NCBI GenBank assembly: GCA_947846985.1 | Contig: CANTUZ010000004.1 | Location: 11,894,927 to 11,958,926 of the forward strand | Length of the DNA stretch: 64,000 bases | Direction: 5' to 3' | Source: Fratercula arctica | Lineage: Eukaryota > Chordata > Aves > Charadriiformes > Alcidae | Shown: positions 1 to 13,299 of the stretch, one piece after another | Layout of the letters: each line of letters starts with the position of its first letter | Position numbering within the stretch: the stretch's first letter is position 1 | The notes under the pieces: model-generated | The model's database searches: none | What the model was told of the DNA's origin: nothing | Seen by the model: the letters and a program-made list of their open reading frames with translations, nothing else | Made by a program: the position numbers and the translations under genes

Positions 1-691
1 ACGTTCAACCCTGCCAACCATACCTGCCTCAAAAAGACTGAATCTTGGAGCCACGGAGGCAGATCTCAAACAGGGACCACATTCTTCATTATGAAAAAAT
101 GTATTTGACTATATGAAACAGTGCCACCTGCTGAACCTCCCCAAAACAACCTTAAATACGTCTCCATTTTAATAATCTTTCCTGTTCCTCCTTCCTTTCA
201 GCTATTCTCTCCAAGAATTTGAAGTGCCCTTGCTAGGAAAAGAAAGGAATGTATTTCAGGCAGCACTTTTACTCCTGTTGCTACAATCTAGTCCAGTCTT
301 CTTAGAAGGCAGACTTCTCATAAAGGGGGAAAGAGAATAAAAAAGTGCAAGATAAAAAGAAACGTGCCTTACTCAGTTACAGTTCTTTTCCTGGAAAGTC
401 ACAGTTGCAGCTGACAGCACAGACTCTATTAGCTATCGTAGGAGCTTTACCTCCTAGTCCTGGAAAAGTGTTTGGTTATCCTTCTCCCCATTTCAGCCTT
501 TGAAGCAAAATTCTACATTACCAATATCAGGATATCAATATAAATTGAATTTTCTACCCACCGTTGTTATACCAAATTCTTGTAAACAGCAAATATCTAC
601 ATGTCTTGGAAGAAAAACAAATAAACAAGTATATCACAATGAAACTGGGTTACCTAAAGAGGAAACAGGTATTTTGCATATATGTAACAAG

Positions 692-752
692 CCTTTTTTT
701 CTCCCTTCCTCCTTTCTTTCCTTTTTCCTTTCCTTCCTTTCTCTGTCTTTCT
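692..752. repeat. polypyrimidine (CT-rich) tract
   Basis: About 60 bases are almost entirely C and T on the plus strand, built from TTTCC/TTCC-like units with no fixed period. It is a simple low-complexity tract. It explains the Phe/Ser/Leu-rich plus-strand frame and the Lys/Glu-rich minus-strand frame that cross it. Confidence 0.9.
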
Positions 753-2236
753 GGGGTACAAGGGGTATAAGAATAAAGAGACAAAGAGGGTATTAAAAAC
801 TCCTTGAGGATCTGATATAAAAGGTTAAGCATACCTAATAAGGAGCTATTCAATAAGAGTTATTTTGCTCTTTATTCTACTGTAATTATCACTTTTGTAG
901 TCAAAGACTTAAATGTTTTAATTGACCTTGATTTCATCCTTTTGTGTCTTCAATATTATTCAATATCCTTCAAATATTTATGTATTTAAGTTAATCTAAA
1001 ATAATTAATACTTCTCTGGAAGAAAAATCCTAATGAAGTAATGCCCACATCAAATTCTGTGGGCTGTTATACCCCAATATAATTTTGAAACTTTCGGTGT
1101 TGTGCTTTCTTTTCAGCTGTATGAGTGGCTTGTCCTTCCCTGCAAAACTGAATACCTAAGTCCCACCACTCCTCCCCCTTCCCCACTCCAGCCTCTGTCC
1201 AGGAGAGAAACTCGGTGTTCACCAGTGTTCCCTCTACTCAGAGGTAAGCAGAGAAGAACAGCCTGTAATTTCCAGTAAACCCAGATTGTTATAATCAGAA
1301 CTAAACAATTTTCCTCTTTTTTTTTTTTTTTTTCCTACTTGCTTTTAAGGAAACATACATGGACTGAAATTATGCTAATTCAAAGCAACAGAAGAGAATT
1401 GGTACACTAGATGACTGAAGTAATTCGCATGTTTATGTAGAAACAAAGATATAACGCTTTGTTAGAGTTATTCATCTGAGGACCTTGCCTCTTGTTATTG
1501 CACCATTTTTCACAGCAGAAGTTAAGCGAATTAGGAAAAATTTGTGAAGATATTTATTATCAGGCCTTGTCTGGGTGGAAAATTTGGAAAGGGAAGAAAA
1601 AATCCCCCATTTCAGTTTAAAAGAAAGGAAACTTCAGTCTCAGAGTAGTTTTCTAAACCTAAATAATGTAGATCTGATGTATTAAAAACATCTGTTGGAA
1701 AACATGACTTTACTACAGCTCTGATAAAACAAGATCTGTGCTGTGGGAAAGGATTCCATTGAGAGGCTATTTCCAGGAGCAGTGCTACAAGTGACCTCTG
1801 ACAATGTTAGAAAAAGCATACAAGAAAATTTGTCTCTTATCTTTTGTGGAGTAAAATAGATGAACACTAAGATCATTAAAAAGGGAAGAACTTTCCATAT
1901 ATGCCCTCTACCCCAACCTTGTCTAGAGCTCAGTCCCACTTGTAACACTGGAAAGTCAGTCACAAAAAAGTGTTTATGAAACTCTTCAGCTAGTTTAAAT
2001 GTAAGAAATGATTTTTTCACCCTACTCTTGCCCTTTGTTGCCTTAATCTTTCTTCTAATACAAAATTTATCAGATTTGGGATTTTGTTGATCTCTTCAGA
2101 ACATTATCTGTACCATTTATATTTCTTTAGTAAGCTCATGCCTTTATTCCGGGTGTTTATTTTCATATCTACAGTGAGCTTTACAAGGCATATATCTTTT
2201 TTTGCTCTTCCTGCTGACCCTAAAGAATGTAGTGGG

Positions 2237-2271
2237 TTTTTTTTGTTTGTTTTGTTTTTTTTTTTTTTTTT
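2237..2271. repeat. T-rich / GTTT low-complexity tract
   Basis: Runs of T are interrupted by single G bases and end in an uninterrupted run of 17 T. It could be the reverse-strand poly(A) tail of an old retroposed copy, but no element body is recognised beside it, so simple low-complexity sequence is the safer call. Confidence 0.85.
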
Positions 2272-2934
2272 AATATGGTAGTTTTATAAATATCTGAAGT
2301 GCTATAACAAGGTAATTTTCCAGAACAATAGAAACAGTAATAATCCAATGAGTGACTACTTCGGGAAGGGAGGGAGAGATTTAACATTTTAGATTCTGTA
2401 TATGTTTTACGAATCTCAAAAAGCATAGGTTTCTATCTAAAATCTCTATCTTTATTGAAAAGGCAAAAGTAGTACATACCTGTAGCATCTATTATCAACT
2501 TGTGACAAAGACGTAAGGAAAGTCTTAAGCAGATGGGATTGCAGCCCACTTACTGTAACATTCCACCTTAACAGCTGTATGTCTTCATTAGGTGTGCATG
2601 TCCGTGCATTGTATTGTGATTAAATCAATATACAGTTCTGTAGTGTTCAGAAGTCCTCTCTCTGGTCAGAGTTGTGAAACATAGCAGATTTGCAATGAAC
2701 AAAAGAGAATACAGATAATTTCAATATTCACCTGATTTAGCTCTTCACATTAAGATGACTCAGTGTTCACTCTGCCCGTTTTCTTATTCCTGTTTAAGAA
2801 ATAGCCTAGCTAAATTAGAAGTACTTTTAGAAGCAACATACTGGGAACGCATACAAAAAAAAACAGAATCCTTCTGGCTATCCCAAAGGGACTGTCCATT
2901 AAAGTTTGGAATTTTGATATAGCTCTTATCTCCA

Positions 2935-3075
2935 CAGTATTTAAACATCATTGTACAGTGATATTTATCCTCCCAGCTTCGCAGTGAGGTAGGGATGTAA
3001 TACTATGTTTTATAGGTACGAAGTGGCAGGAATATTAAAAAACTAATCCATAAAAGGTGTCTTACTTTCTATTGA
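2935..3075 (-). repeat. MIR-like SINE fragment (decayed)
   Basis: Read on the plus strand this resembles the reverse complement of the MIR core. Five blocks occur in the expected order: 'tttatcctccca' (consensus tttaatcctcaca), 'gtgaggtaggga' (atgaggtaggta), 'actatgttttataggt' (attatccccattttacagat), 'gaagtggcaggaatattaa' (gaaactgaggcacagagaggttaa) and 'aactaatccataaaaggt' (aacttgcccaaggtca). Order and spacing, rather than any single block, support the call. The copy is strongly diverged. The family name comes from memory; another CORE-SINE of amniotes is possible. Confidence 0.55.
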
Positions 3076-4054
3076 CAATTGATATTACCATGCCATTTCT
3101 TCATGAATAGGACTTATCACCAGTACAGGATACCATATGCCCAAAGGAATACACAATAAATGCATAAGTGATCCTCAAATTCCCTCCTAGTCATTGCACC
3201 CATAAACTTGAGCCAGAGCTTGTCAAATACGGCAATACAATTTGACTTACAAAAATTTGTCTTTGAGGAAATCATTTTATGTTTTGGGAAGATTTGACTA
3301 GTTTTCTAACAGCTTACATATCACTACACACTTTTTTTCACAGTTCATTGCCAGACAGCATGGCAGCTTGCCATGAAATTAGGACATACCAGTCTTCTGT
3401 TCACCACACACTTTGGCAATGCTGCCATAGACGTGGAGCTTCTAAGCTCCCTAGCAACTGGGAAAATCATCTTATAGCTGTCGCAAAGTTGCTGTTCTCA
3501 AGTTCCCTGGCTCCTAACTCTTTTAATTTGGATATTTAGTGGGAACTGAACACTACTGAAATTCATTATCTCAGCAATTAAATTCAATGCAAATGTTCTG
3601 GTCTGGGCTTTTGGAATGTTCATTTCCCCTAAAAGTATAAACTATACTGTATAAGCAAAATTAATTCCTCCTTTAAAGAGAATTAATTATGATATCCAGT
3701 CACTGGCAGATCCACGAAAAGTCAGATGTTCTGGCATATCAGTATTTTCAGCTCTGAGTTAAGAGATGAAAAACCTCTTTCAAAATTTTATAAACATTAT
3801 ATTTGAAAGCATTAAATAAAATATATCACTCAAACTTGCGCAGTTTATGATATAGGTGTTATGCCCCTTGAAATGAGGAGCAATGGAATGCATGCACAGG
3901 AGTCTGGAAAAGGGCTTAAAGGAATTCTAATGGTATCAAGTAAGAAGTCTGCACCACAAGGACAGGTTGAGAACCACAACACTTCCACTTCCTCTATTTT
4001 TAAGAGTTGCTTTTTTCTAATTTTTATTACTCCAATTTAGTTGGACTTAGCCTT
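3076..4054. other. non-genic stretch, nothing recognised
   Basis: An 86-codon plus-strand frame (3279-3539) shows no domain and no splice context. No repeat family is recognised here. Confidence 0.65.
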
Positions 4055-4165
4055 AAGAGTGGCAGTATTCAATGTATTTGGTCATGTTGAATTTATAGGA
4101 AAAAAGAGAATTTCGTCATAACTATGTGAGACTTCAAGGTCATCAGCACAGCAGTAACTGCAAAT
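4055..4165 (-). repeat. MIR-like SINE fragment (decayed, tentative)
   Basis: The plus-strand text follows the reverse complement of MIR. 'ggcagtattc' lies where consensus has ggtactatta, then 'gaatttatagg' (cattttatagat), then a purine-rich stretch replacing the gaaactgaggcacagag segment. 'gacttcaaggtcatcagcacagcagtaactgc' begins at about 4130 and matches the acttgcccaaggtcacacagctagtaagtggc segment. The last block is the best one. Divergence is high and a chance resemblance is possible. Confidence 0.45.
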
Positions 4166-5689
4166 ATTTTGCTAATGTCCAAGTGAAACAAGAACAGCAT
4201 TCTAATCATGTTATTTTTGTGATTTGCCAGCTGTGTTCCCTGATCTGAGTGCATGTTAATAGCATTGATAGCTGAGAATTTCACCTATCAACAAGGAATG
4301 GCTTTTAATAAGGGACAAATAATCAAAATATGATGATTAAATCCATCCCATCATCAACTTATTAGACGTGCTTTCTGAGATGCAACAAGTTATTTTGATT
4401 TCTTAATAATTTTTTTTTTTTGTTGGAGCAACAGACAGTTATTACATCTTGATGGGCTGAGATGAAAACACTACAGCCTGCATATTAAGATACAGGGAGG
4501 TGTGAACATGATCTTTTTTCTTGCATTTGGTAGGCATCCAAAAGTGTCAGCACTGATTTCATCAAGTATCCATCACTTTACAAAAAGAAAACACCAAACC
4601 CCTCAAAAAGTATTTGGTAGACATTCACATGAGCCATCTGATAAAATAGTGATAAGCCATCTAGAGTGTGACATGTATTACCAGATGATTTTGAAATGAA
4701 AGAAAAAACCCCAAACTTTATGAAGAGCCATCTGTATTTCCTTAAGCTCTCTCTGTCTTGCATGCTGCTTGCTGTTTACTGTTGCCCAGGCCTAACTGTA
4801 CTGGGACTGGAAGTACAAATGCCAAAATACTATAGCTGAGACCTACAGGAAAACAGAACATACAGAAGCATCATAATAAAATTCTCATTGGTCTCATGAG
4901 ATTCTCAGGCAAGTTCTGCAGAAAAGGAATAAGAACTGTGAAATGTTCATATTTTAAGACAATAAAAAAAAATGGAGTCACTACCAAGCATACACTGAGT
5001 CATCCCTCACTCATTTTTATGCTACAATTCTTCTGCTCTGAAGCCTATTTCAGTCAAGATTCAGGATAACTATTTCCCTTGCAGAAGCAGGATCATTTTC
5101 TCAAATAGCTCCAGAAGCATATATGCAAGGTGTGTAACTCCATCTGTTCCTGAGGGCAAAAACCACACACAAATTCAATTTTTGCACAAGTACCTAAGTA
5201 GTTAGAAGAGCAAATTACCTAGTAGATGTATTTGTACTAATAAATAAATGGGGGGTATATTTTACCAAATTCTTTTAAGCATTAAGTTTCATTATTATTC
5301 TCACATGGGCTTCACAATTAACAACTTCAGTTTCTACTATTAGAGGCCAAAACCACTCTGAGATGGGTTTCAGAAAAAAAATAAAAAACAAGCAAGCAAG
5401 CAAGCAAACAAAACCCCCCAAGCAGTGAACATCTCCTCAAATGCAATAGCTGGATTGCCTATTTATATCCAGCAATCACTAAGGTGTACACTGCTATAAG
5501 AGCATCCCAGGAAAAAAACTGTTCCTCAGAGATTTACTCTGGGCAAGGAACGATCACAGGCTCCCTAACAAACATGTCAGAACTCATTAAGCAGGAGGCT
5601 CATAAATACTAACAGATTATTCTAGCCGTAAAGTTACAATACTAAAAGCAAATTATTTCTATGGGCTTTGAATCAGGTATTAATGGTGT
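4166..5689. other. non-genic stretch, nothing recognised
   Basis: It contains only short open frames of about 60-65 codons on both strands (for example 4502-4699 +, 4578-4763 -), overlapping one another with no domain. A small CAAG tandem is listed separately. Confidence 0.65.
5389..5414. repeat. (CAAG)n short tandem repeat
   Basis: About four units of caag run into caaacaaaac, preceded by an A-rich run and followed by six C. It is a simple microsatellite-like tract. Confidence 0.9.
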
Positions 5690-5745
5690 GTATCCAGATC
5701 CTCAGGAGGTGTAAACCAGTGTAGCTCCATTGACTTCAACACAGA
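5690..5745. repeat. half of an ancient palindromic amniote repeat (cattgacttcaatgg type)
   Basis: The segment begins 'ccagatcctcaggaggtg' and continues 'taaaccagtgtagctccat' and 'tgacttcaa'. It closely follows one arm of a palindromic repeat I remember from turtle, bird and other amniote genomes, where the arm reads ccagatcctcagctggtg, taaatcagcgtagctccat, tgacttcaatgg. The second arm should return as the reverse complement, but it is not recognisable after position 5745. I am confident of the resemblance and unsure of the family name. A non-autonomous DNA transposon is one possibility, because the consensus is a perfect hairpin. Confidence 0.6.
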
Positions 5746-8121
5746 AAGACACTGATCTGCTTGAAAGAATCCCCCTTTGGGGAGCTATTTCTGAGTTGTG
5801 AGATTTGTATCCAGCTCTTTGTTTTTATTCTTTCACATTCTTCTGTACATTCATCAAATTTTACACAGAACCAAATTAAACCCTTTGAGAACGAGTTCCA
5901 TGCAGAAATAATTTAAAAGGCCAGAAACATCGATTAAAATAATGTAAAACATTCATAAATTGAAAACAAAACTACCATTATTGGCCAATAAATTAGACAA
6001 CGTAGAATTAAACCACCAAGGATTTAAGTTAAAAAACCAAAAGCAAACAAGTAGTTCAATGAAACTGTAGAACAGGAACTAATGAAGCCTGTCCTCTGAT
6101 TTGTGTTCCGTGGTAGGATGTTTTTTGAGTCAAGAAAGGTGTGAGCACAAATGGAAGCTTTTTCTGCAGTAGACTCACTTATGAGATCTATCTTCTGTAA
6201 GGATTTGTTGAAATCTCTAACAGCAGGAGCTTGTTGGCATTTCTCTCACCTGAGACATTTTTAGCAGTTGTATCCCAATTTTCATTAGCGTGTAAGAGTT
6301 AGCTGGAAATTCTCTACTTCTGTCAGTCAAGGGGGCTCATCAGATGTCTATAAAACCAGGATAGTTCTCTGAGTGTTTTTTCACAGGAAATCAGCCCCCG
6401 ATCCCAAATATATGTGAATTTGAGTAAGTGAAAATACAGAGAACTAATGTCTTCTATATACTCTTACAGAAGCTACACCTTATTATCTTCTCATATCTGT
6501 TCATCAAAAAAGGTATTACATTTGGATATTTTCTGAATTTTGAGCATTGGTGCGCGTCGTTTAATACATGAAACAAAGCAAAACTTCGCACTTGTACTGA
6601 TACTGTATCAGGTTGTAACAATGGATGCGTTTCAGATTCAGGATTATGAGAACTTACTGACTGCTGTGAGAACCTTGCAGTATAGGTTGATCCCAGGTCT
6701 ACCTTTGGTGGTTTACTAGGCACAGGCGAAGCCTCCAGTCAGTTCACTAGAGCTTGAAGTCCGATGGAGACAGCAGGATTTTAATAAAAAAGTATAAAAA
6801 TAGCATTAAACTATCATGCACTCCTATCAACTTGGGCTGCTAATTTCTAAAATGTCATGCGTTTATAGTACACATCAGCTGTATGAACTTGTTAGTATAA
6901 ATCATTAATTATTCATTTCTAATTAATTATACTGGAGATTTTGCTTCTTGTACTGTTCCTCATTATATAAGCTAACCATCATCTTACAGTTACTCAACTG
7001 ATGCAAAATCCCAAATGAAGATGGTTAATACACGCGACTAATAAGACTGGTACACCTAAGTTGAAAGGAAGACCACTTTGGTAGGCGTAGTGTGTTGGCT
7101 GGTAATAAGTCTCTGATGAATCCGCCCTATTGATTGCTTTCTGAAACTACCTACATGAGCTTTAAATGCTTAAATTGTACTTCTGATCCTCACTGCCAAA
7201 AATATAGCCATTTCAAAAATAATTTCCTACTTTAGTAATCCTTGTAACTCAAGTATTACACCAGCTTGCTAGTTGCCCTGAATATGTACCTATTCATATA
7301 GACCAGAAATTGTCTAAAGCTATTACTAATCTAGGAATTATAGAAAATGCTACAACAGTTATTAGCAAATATTCATTATTCCTATGGTAACTCGAGTATA
7401 TTCAAAAGCATTTCTATCATTAAATAAAATAATATATTCTCAAGTTAATATGGCTCTTTTCCAAAGAAAGAAAATGGAGATAATAGACAGAAAGTGGTCA
7501 TGTTACATAATTTAAACTACTAAATTCCTCTGCGCATCAACTGAAGGCTTTAAGCACACTGCAAGCTACCCAAAAGACCTCTACTGCAAATTAGAAGAGG
7601 ATTATCTCAGTGCAGAACAGGAAGACTTACCAGTATAGCAGCATGCCAGTTCTTCAGTAAAGACTACATCTGAAATGGCAAAAAGCTCTGCTACCTAGTA
7701 TGCACAAAAAGAACAGAAGTGAATTGACGAAGCAGTGTTTCTTATGTTTGTTTCATATGTTGATCAAGTAAAAGGACCTCTGACACAATTCTTAGCAAGA
7801 AAAAGAAGAAAAGAACAAGATGGGGTTCATTCTTTTCCCTATTTTGTGGGCTGTCCATAGAAAGCTCCTCTGGAGTCTCTGGGAGCCCTACCTAGCAGAC
7901 ATCCCTGACTCCAGCGCTGTGAAATGCCTAGATGGTAAAGGAGTTGGGATCTTCAGGAGATTCAGACCCAAGACTCACAGGGTTGTTTTTTTTTTTACTT
8001 ATTCTTCCATGTCAGTCCCCAATAGTACAGTATGAATAGAAACCCAGCAACATGAATGCAAATCAAGAGTAGCAGAATTTAAGTAGCACTAAAGTCTCTC
8101 TAGCCTCCCCTTCACATACCA
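5746..8121. other. non-genic stretch, nothing recognised
   Basis: Minus-strand (6454-6723, 89 codons) and plus-strand (7820-8035, 71 codons) open frames lack any known domain, and the latter ends in a translated T run. An AT-rich patch at 6890-6945 is dense in TAAT/ATTA motifs but nothing more can be said of it. Confidence 0.65.
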
Positions 8122-8141
8122 CCCCCCCCCCCAAAAAAAAA
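8122..8141. repeat. poly(C)-poly(A) junction
   Basis: Eleven consecutive C are followed by nine A. The neighbouring text to about 8170 is A-rich with scattered C. It is a simple homopolymer tract. Confidence 0.9.
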
Positions 8142-11100
8142 TCAAAAACCAAAACAAAAGCAAAAGAAGATAAAAACTCTTTAATTTCCATAATGCTTGA
8201 AAATATTTTGTACGCTATTTACAACTCACTGAATTTTGGGTTCACAAGTGCTTTATCATCTCAATAAATCATGAATTTACTTAACATGGTTTTGATAACT
8301 CATCCTTGGATATTGTGTCTTTTTCTCAGTGTATCTATCCTGACACTTATCTTGCAATCAACACTTCCAATTAAAAGATGATTGTAGAGCATTGTACTTC
8401 TATCATACGACACTACCTCTGAGAAAAATGAGTTTCTGTTCTCCCCCAAAGATGCAGAATTTTGTTAGAAGCTTGTTTTCTTCCTAGGGATCAAAAGATC
8501 CTATTTTATTAACCTCAATGGATGTTTTCATAGTCTCAAGATCTTTTTGTGTTCACCTTATCAAAATTGGTCATCAATAAGGGGTTAGAATAATGCTGCG
8601 GTACAATTTAGTTAGTGCAACCCCCCCAGCCTCTCCCATAAATATTCCCCTGGCAGACTCCAAGACACACCTCATCAGGTACCCTACAAAATACCCTCAA
8701 AATATCGCCCCCCAATTATCTAACTAAATGTTTTTCTTCAGAAAAAAAAAATCCATTTAAAAATTTAATACTTCACCTTTCCTTTTTATAAATAAGGCAA
8801 CAATCATGAGTTTTCTAGAAAGTGAGTAGAGTATGATCTTTGTAGGTATATTTATGAACAAAGATTTTAATTTTATCTATTTACAAAGGCAATAACTAAT
8901 ATCTATCAGTAACTAATTTTTATTTTGCTATAAAAATCTTTGATCTTACAATCTTTAGCTGCTGTCAGGGAGAGCTGTATCTCAAGTCTGAATCAGTATA
9001 GGGACTGTTAACATGGTTAGTTTAAATAATGAGCAGCTATAGAGGATGCAAAAATCATCAGCATAATTACTTACAAATGAATAATTAATAGCTTGTATGC
9101 GAGTTAAGAGGTTCATCAGAGTGACACAAATTTATGAACATTTATGAGCAATTAATAACCAGAAAGTCATTGATAGATGGGCCAATGTAATATATACAGA
9201 AACTTCAAATAGGAAGAAATCACTTTTCCAAGCCATGAGGTTGCCAACGGTGTGCGTCAGAGTGGTGGAAGGCTAAGCTTCAGGGATGAAGTGCCTACTG
9301 TGGGGGAACGGAGGATCCTGGTACTTGCACATTAATAGTTCATTTGTAAGGATCCAGCAGTGACATAAACCTTCCAAGAGCAAAATTGGTCTTAATGATT
9401 GACATGCTTTAGAGAATGAAACAGGAGAGGGAATGAAGAGGAGAGGGAAGAAGCGGGCAGAGGGAGAACAGCAAAACGTGGCTTTCTTCAGAAACCATAG
9501 ATGTTCAAAACTAACAAGTTCTGAACCACAGCACTGTAAATATCCTCTCTAATAGGTATAAGTAATAAAGGATTTAATGAGTTTTTCATTTCTACCCGAA
9601 GGTGACTAATCACAGCAAGAACAAAGCAGAACTCCTGTAGTGCTACGTAAGGTTTGCTGCAAATGTTCTGGTTTCCTACACCTTCCTAATGTCCCACCGG
9701 GGGCACCTGAAGAATGAAATCCTGCTGACTGTAATAAAAGTCTGTAAAATTATAAGATGCTTAATGACAATATATAGTATAAGGCAATGACAGCAGTTTA
9801 GCATTAACAATAACATAGACTCTAACTGCAAACCTCTACTATAGCGGCTTTTGAATAATATTCATGCTAAATTGCATCTAACATTATTAGACTTAGTAAT
9901 GAGTTTGAGGTTTTATTGGGTTTTAAGTGCAACCTTCTAGGGATTCAAAATTCCCATTATTTTTTAATCATTTTTAATAACAAAACCACCAAACAGTCAC
10001 TAGGTAAGAAAGTTGTTTTAGCGAAGTTTTAATGACTTACAGTTTCTCAGGGCTGGTGATGCATAGAACCATGGCACATGAACTGCCAGGGTGCATATGT
10101 GTGTCTATGTGTAGTGGCTGTAAAGAGACAGTGAAGGGGACAACTATTTCTGAAAAAGAGGAGACTAAAGAACCCCCAATTTTTTATTTCACCGAGGCAA
10201 AAGTTAAACATGAGTAGTAAATGAAACAGGTATAGAAATGGTACATTCCCAACTTAAAAGGATTAAGGGAGGGAGCCTTTGCTTAAGCTCTCATTGTTCA
10301 TAGCTGAATGCTTTCTAAGTAACTTGATTTTCATCTGAGATATTAAATAATAATAATCAATTAAAAACAGGCATTTGTTCTTTATTGCAATAAGATCTTC
10401 TCTTAAATCACCCCCTCTTCTTTTTAAACTAGTTGCCTCCTTAATACCTTCTCCTTTTCCTTTTTTCAAATCCCACCAAGTAGTTTCCAGTGAGATGCCT
10501 CAGAAGGGATGTTATGACTTTGGGAGTGGCCAGTAATAGAGGAGGATTTTTGGTCAAAAGGTGAGGGGAAGATTTGAGGCAAATCAAGAAGCTCTTACAG
10601 GCTGTGACCTTCTCATGGGGACACACACTTAAAACATCAGACACAGGTTCCTACCTGGCCTAAAGAAAGTGAACTGGGGTAAAAAAATCTGCCTCTATAT
10701 CAGAGTCAGAATACCAGATAATTTGCCTAACCAATTCTATTTCTTCTCTGAACAAAGAAGAAACTGATTAAATTGTTTTTGTTCACCAAATACTGGATTA
10801 CTGCTGTTAATTTATTCCTGTATTTGTTCTTGTGGCTACTTTAATATGCACTGGGCAACTTTTAATTAAGAAAATAAAGTGTTCTTAAACATTATAATCT
10901 AAAATAAATATCCTTTAAAAGAAAAAATCCATTTAAAAAAGAAATCAAAGAAGTAGATATGTACAAGCACTTATTTCTCCCCTCTTCTCTTCCCTTATCC
11001 TCCTCCCCTCAAAAAAGAAAACAATCCAACAACAATCCTTCATCGAAAAACTCTGGAAGCAACAAAACTCCTGTGGAAAAACGTCTTCGTTCTGTTTTGC

Positions 11101-13299
11101 TATATGTGGCTAATAGTTTATATCTAAATCAAAGATTGGGTTTGGGGGTTGATTTTTTCTTTATTATTATTTTTGACAGAAGACAGATTATTATATTTTA
11201 TAATTGCTGATTTACATTAATGTGATTTGTTATGTTCTTATGGTTTCTTTATGCTGTACTGTTTGCCTTTTATAATGGCTTTGTTTTCCATGCTGGGTAT
11301 ACTTAAAAGGTTGTTTAGTTTGGTTTCTTCATTAAAATGTTACAGGAAAGATTATAAGCAAGTTTAAAAAAAAAAAATTTTGTTTAGCGTTCACTCACTC
11401 AAAATAGTTTATAATAGACTTATCCCAATTCAGAAGGAAGAAGAAAAAAGTGGCTGTTGCTCTAATTTTTTAATTGCAAAGCTTTAAATTTAGTAATCAA
11501 TGCAGTGTATAAACTTCTTTCTTAATTTGCTCTTCCTTTGTGATTTTCAACAGTGAAACTCTCCTGTCTCTGACTGGAGAAATGCATTCTATACACATAG
11601 ACTGAAACTGCTAAAGGCAGGCTCTGTGTATGACTTGGGCATAAAGCTGATTCTAATAGACCTTTTGCAAGCTCTAGTTTAAGGGTTATGAGAGAAATAG
11701 AGTGTCTGAGCTAAGTTCAAAGGTTATAGAGTTTCCAGGCAGGGCCCAATCACTGATTTAAATTAAACTACAAGCTGTTTTGTCCCAAAACCAGAGACTT
11801 GACTTTATTTTTTGGTGTACTTTCCTCTGGTCTGAAGTTCGGTGGTGTCTGCATCAAAAGTGCACCAAGAATCATGAATGGCATGTCCCTGCCACTCCCT
11901 TGCTTCTATGTTGTTTATGTCACCTGTCTTCAGGTAAAGATTTAGCTCAACAAAATGTTCCTCTTTTTGGAGTTTCATGTATTTCAGAATATGATGAACC
12001 TGGAACTTAATAGGAAGACATCCTTAGAAGGGTGAAACCAAGGAAGACACCAAAGATAATATGAAAAATACTCTCAGGTTATATTTTTAAATGGTTCTAT
12101 TAAGGTTTTCGGATTGTAATTTTTCTAATTGCTAGTGAACTTCAAGAAGAGCTCATTAAATATATAGACTATCAAAATCAAAGGTCACAACTGAAAGGTA
12201 TATACTACAATGCATACCATTCATTGAATTCTTGTATACAACTTGTTCATAACAGAATTTGTTTAAAATTCATTCCTGCTTGTCTAAATATACAGTGTTT
12301 TCATTTTCAGCAGGGTGGTCATTTCTATAGGCTATATTACTCTGCGACAATTTTTTAATCTTGGAAAACCACTCAAGCAATAATTGCCATTAAGTTCCAG
12401 TAGTATTTACCAGTCTAACATAAGTCAGTTTTCCCAAGCTGCACTGAACCAAATTCCAGCCAATAAAGGTACCTAACGTCAAATAAGAATTCACTGTAAT
12501 GTAAATATTGCGAGTGTGAGATATAGTGGTAATTCTTCTTAACAGTTCTCTAAATCAGTTTTATAAAATCATCAGGTTTGTCAAATAAATGGAAAAGGTT
12601 CTATTACTCACAGCAGTGTAACTCCACAGACTGAGAAGAATTCATCTGGATATATACAAGTGCAACAGAAGAATCAAATAAAAACCTGCTAATGTAGGAA
12701 ACTAGAACAAATGTCGATATCTGAGGAAAGGAATCTTTTAAGTAATTTTAATATTTTATGATTTTGCTTTTCAGGATATTAAAAACAACAACTAAATACA
12801 AACATTCCTTAGAGAAAGGCAAACACTTTTTTTTTTTTTTTTAATTTGATGGAAAAGAAGTTAAAATGGTTCAATGATTTGCCAGAGAACAGAAGAGAAT
12901 GCTAGTCAGCAACACAGTAGACGTCTTTGTGATTTTAACGCTATTTTTCATATGACTTCTTTATTAACCAAAAATGTCTTATCATTTCTGCCTACCTTTC
13001 AAAAGGCAGATCAGCACAGCAGTTTACCTGATCTATGCCAAGGCGAAGGGCACCTTTCCTGGGTAGACTACATCTCCTCCAAAATCCCAACCAGCTTGTT
13101 CAGAGATAACACAGGTTGCACTGATTAGTCCATAGCAGTCATTCATTAATATGACTGGACAACATCGGTCAGGAATACTTCTACCTCAAAGAAGATCAGG
13201 TTTGGGGGCATGTCTGTACACCTACATGTCAGGAAAAGGAAACACATGCTTGGTTTTGGTTTCTAGCTCTTATTATATTAGATTTGTGTGTCCTTCAGA
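8142..13299. other. non-genic stretch, nothing firmly recognised
   Basis: No exon, RNA gene or clear transposon is seen. Open frames reach at most 84 codons (for example 10959-11210 +, 11780-12010 +, 12874-13128 +, 13151-13393 +) and none has a domain; the last runs backwards across the LINE that starts at about 13300. Simple tracts include a purine-rich stretch at 9419-9472, a pyrimidine-rich stretch at 10968-11010 and 16 T at 12827-12842. The block at 9000-9180 is rich in TAAT and ATTA motifs and may be regulatory, without further support. Confidence 0.6.

Larger units (their letters stand above)
1..2934. other. non-genic stretch, no gene seen
   Basis: No exon or RNA gene is recognised. 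Open frames of 98 codons (+, 500-796) and 67 codons (-, 650-853) both run through a polypyrimidine tract, so their proteins are low-complexity artefacts. A minus-strand frame of 112 codons (1682-2020) has no recognisable domain. The stretch holds a 17-base T run (1317-1333) and two longer simple tracts listed separately. Confidence 0.7.
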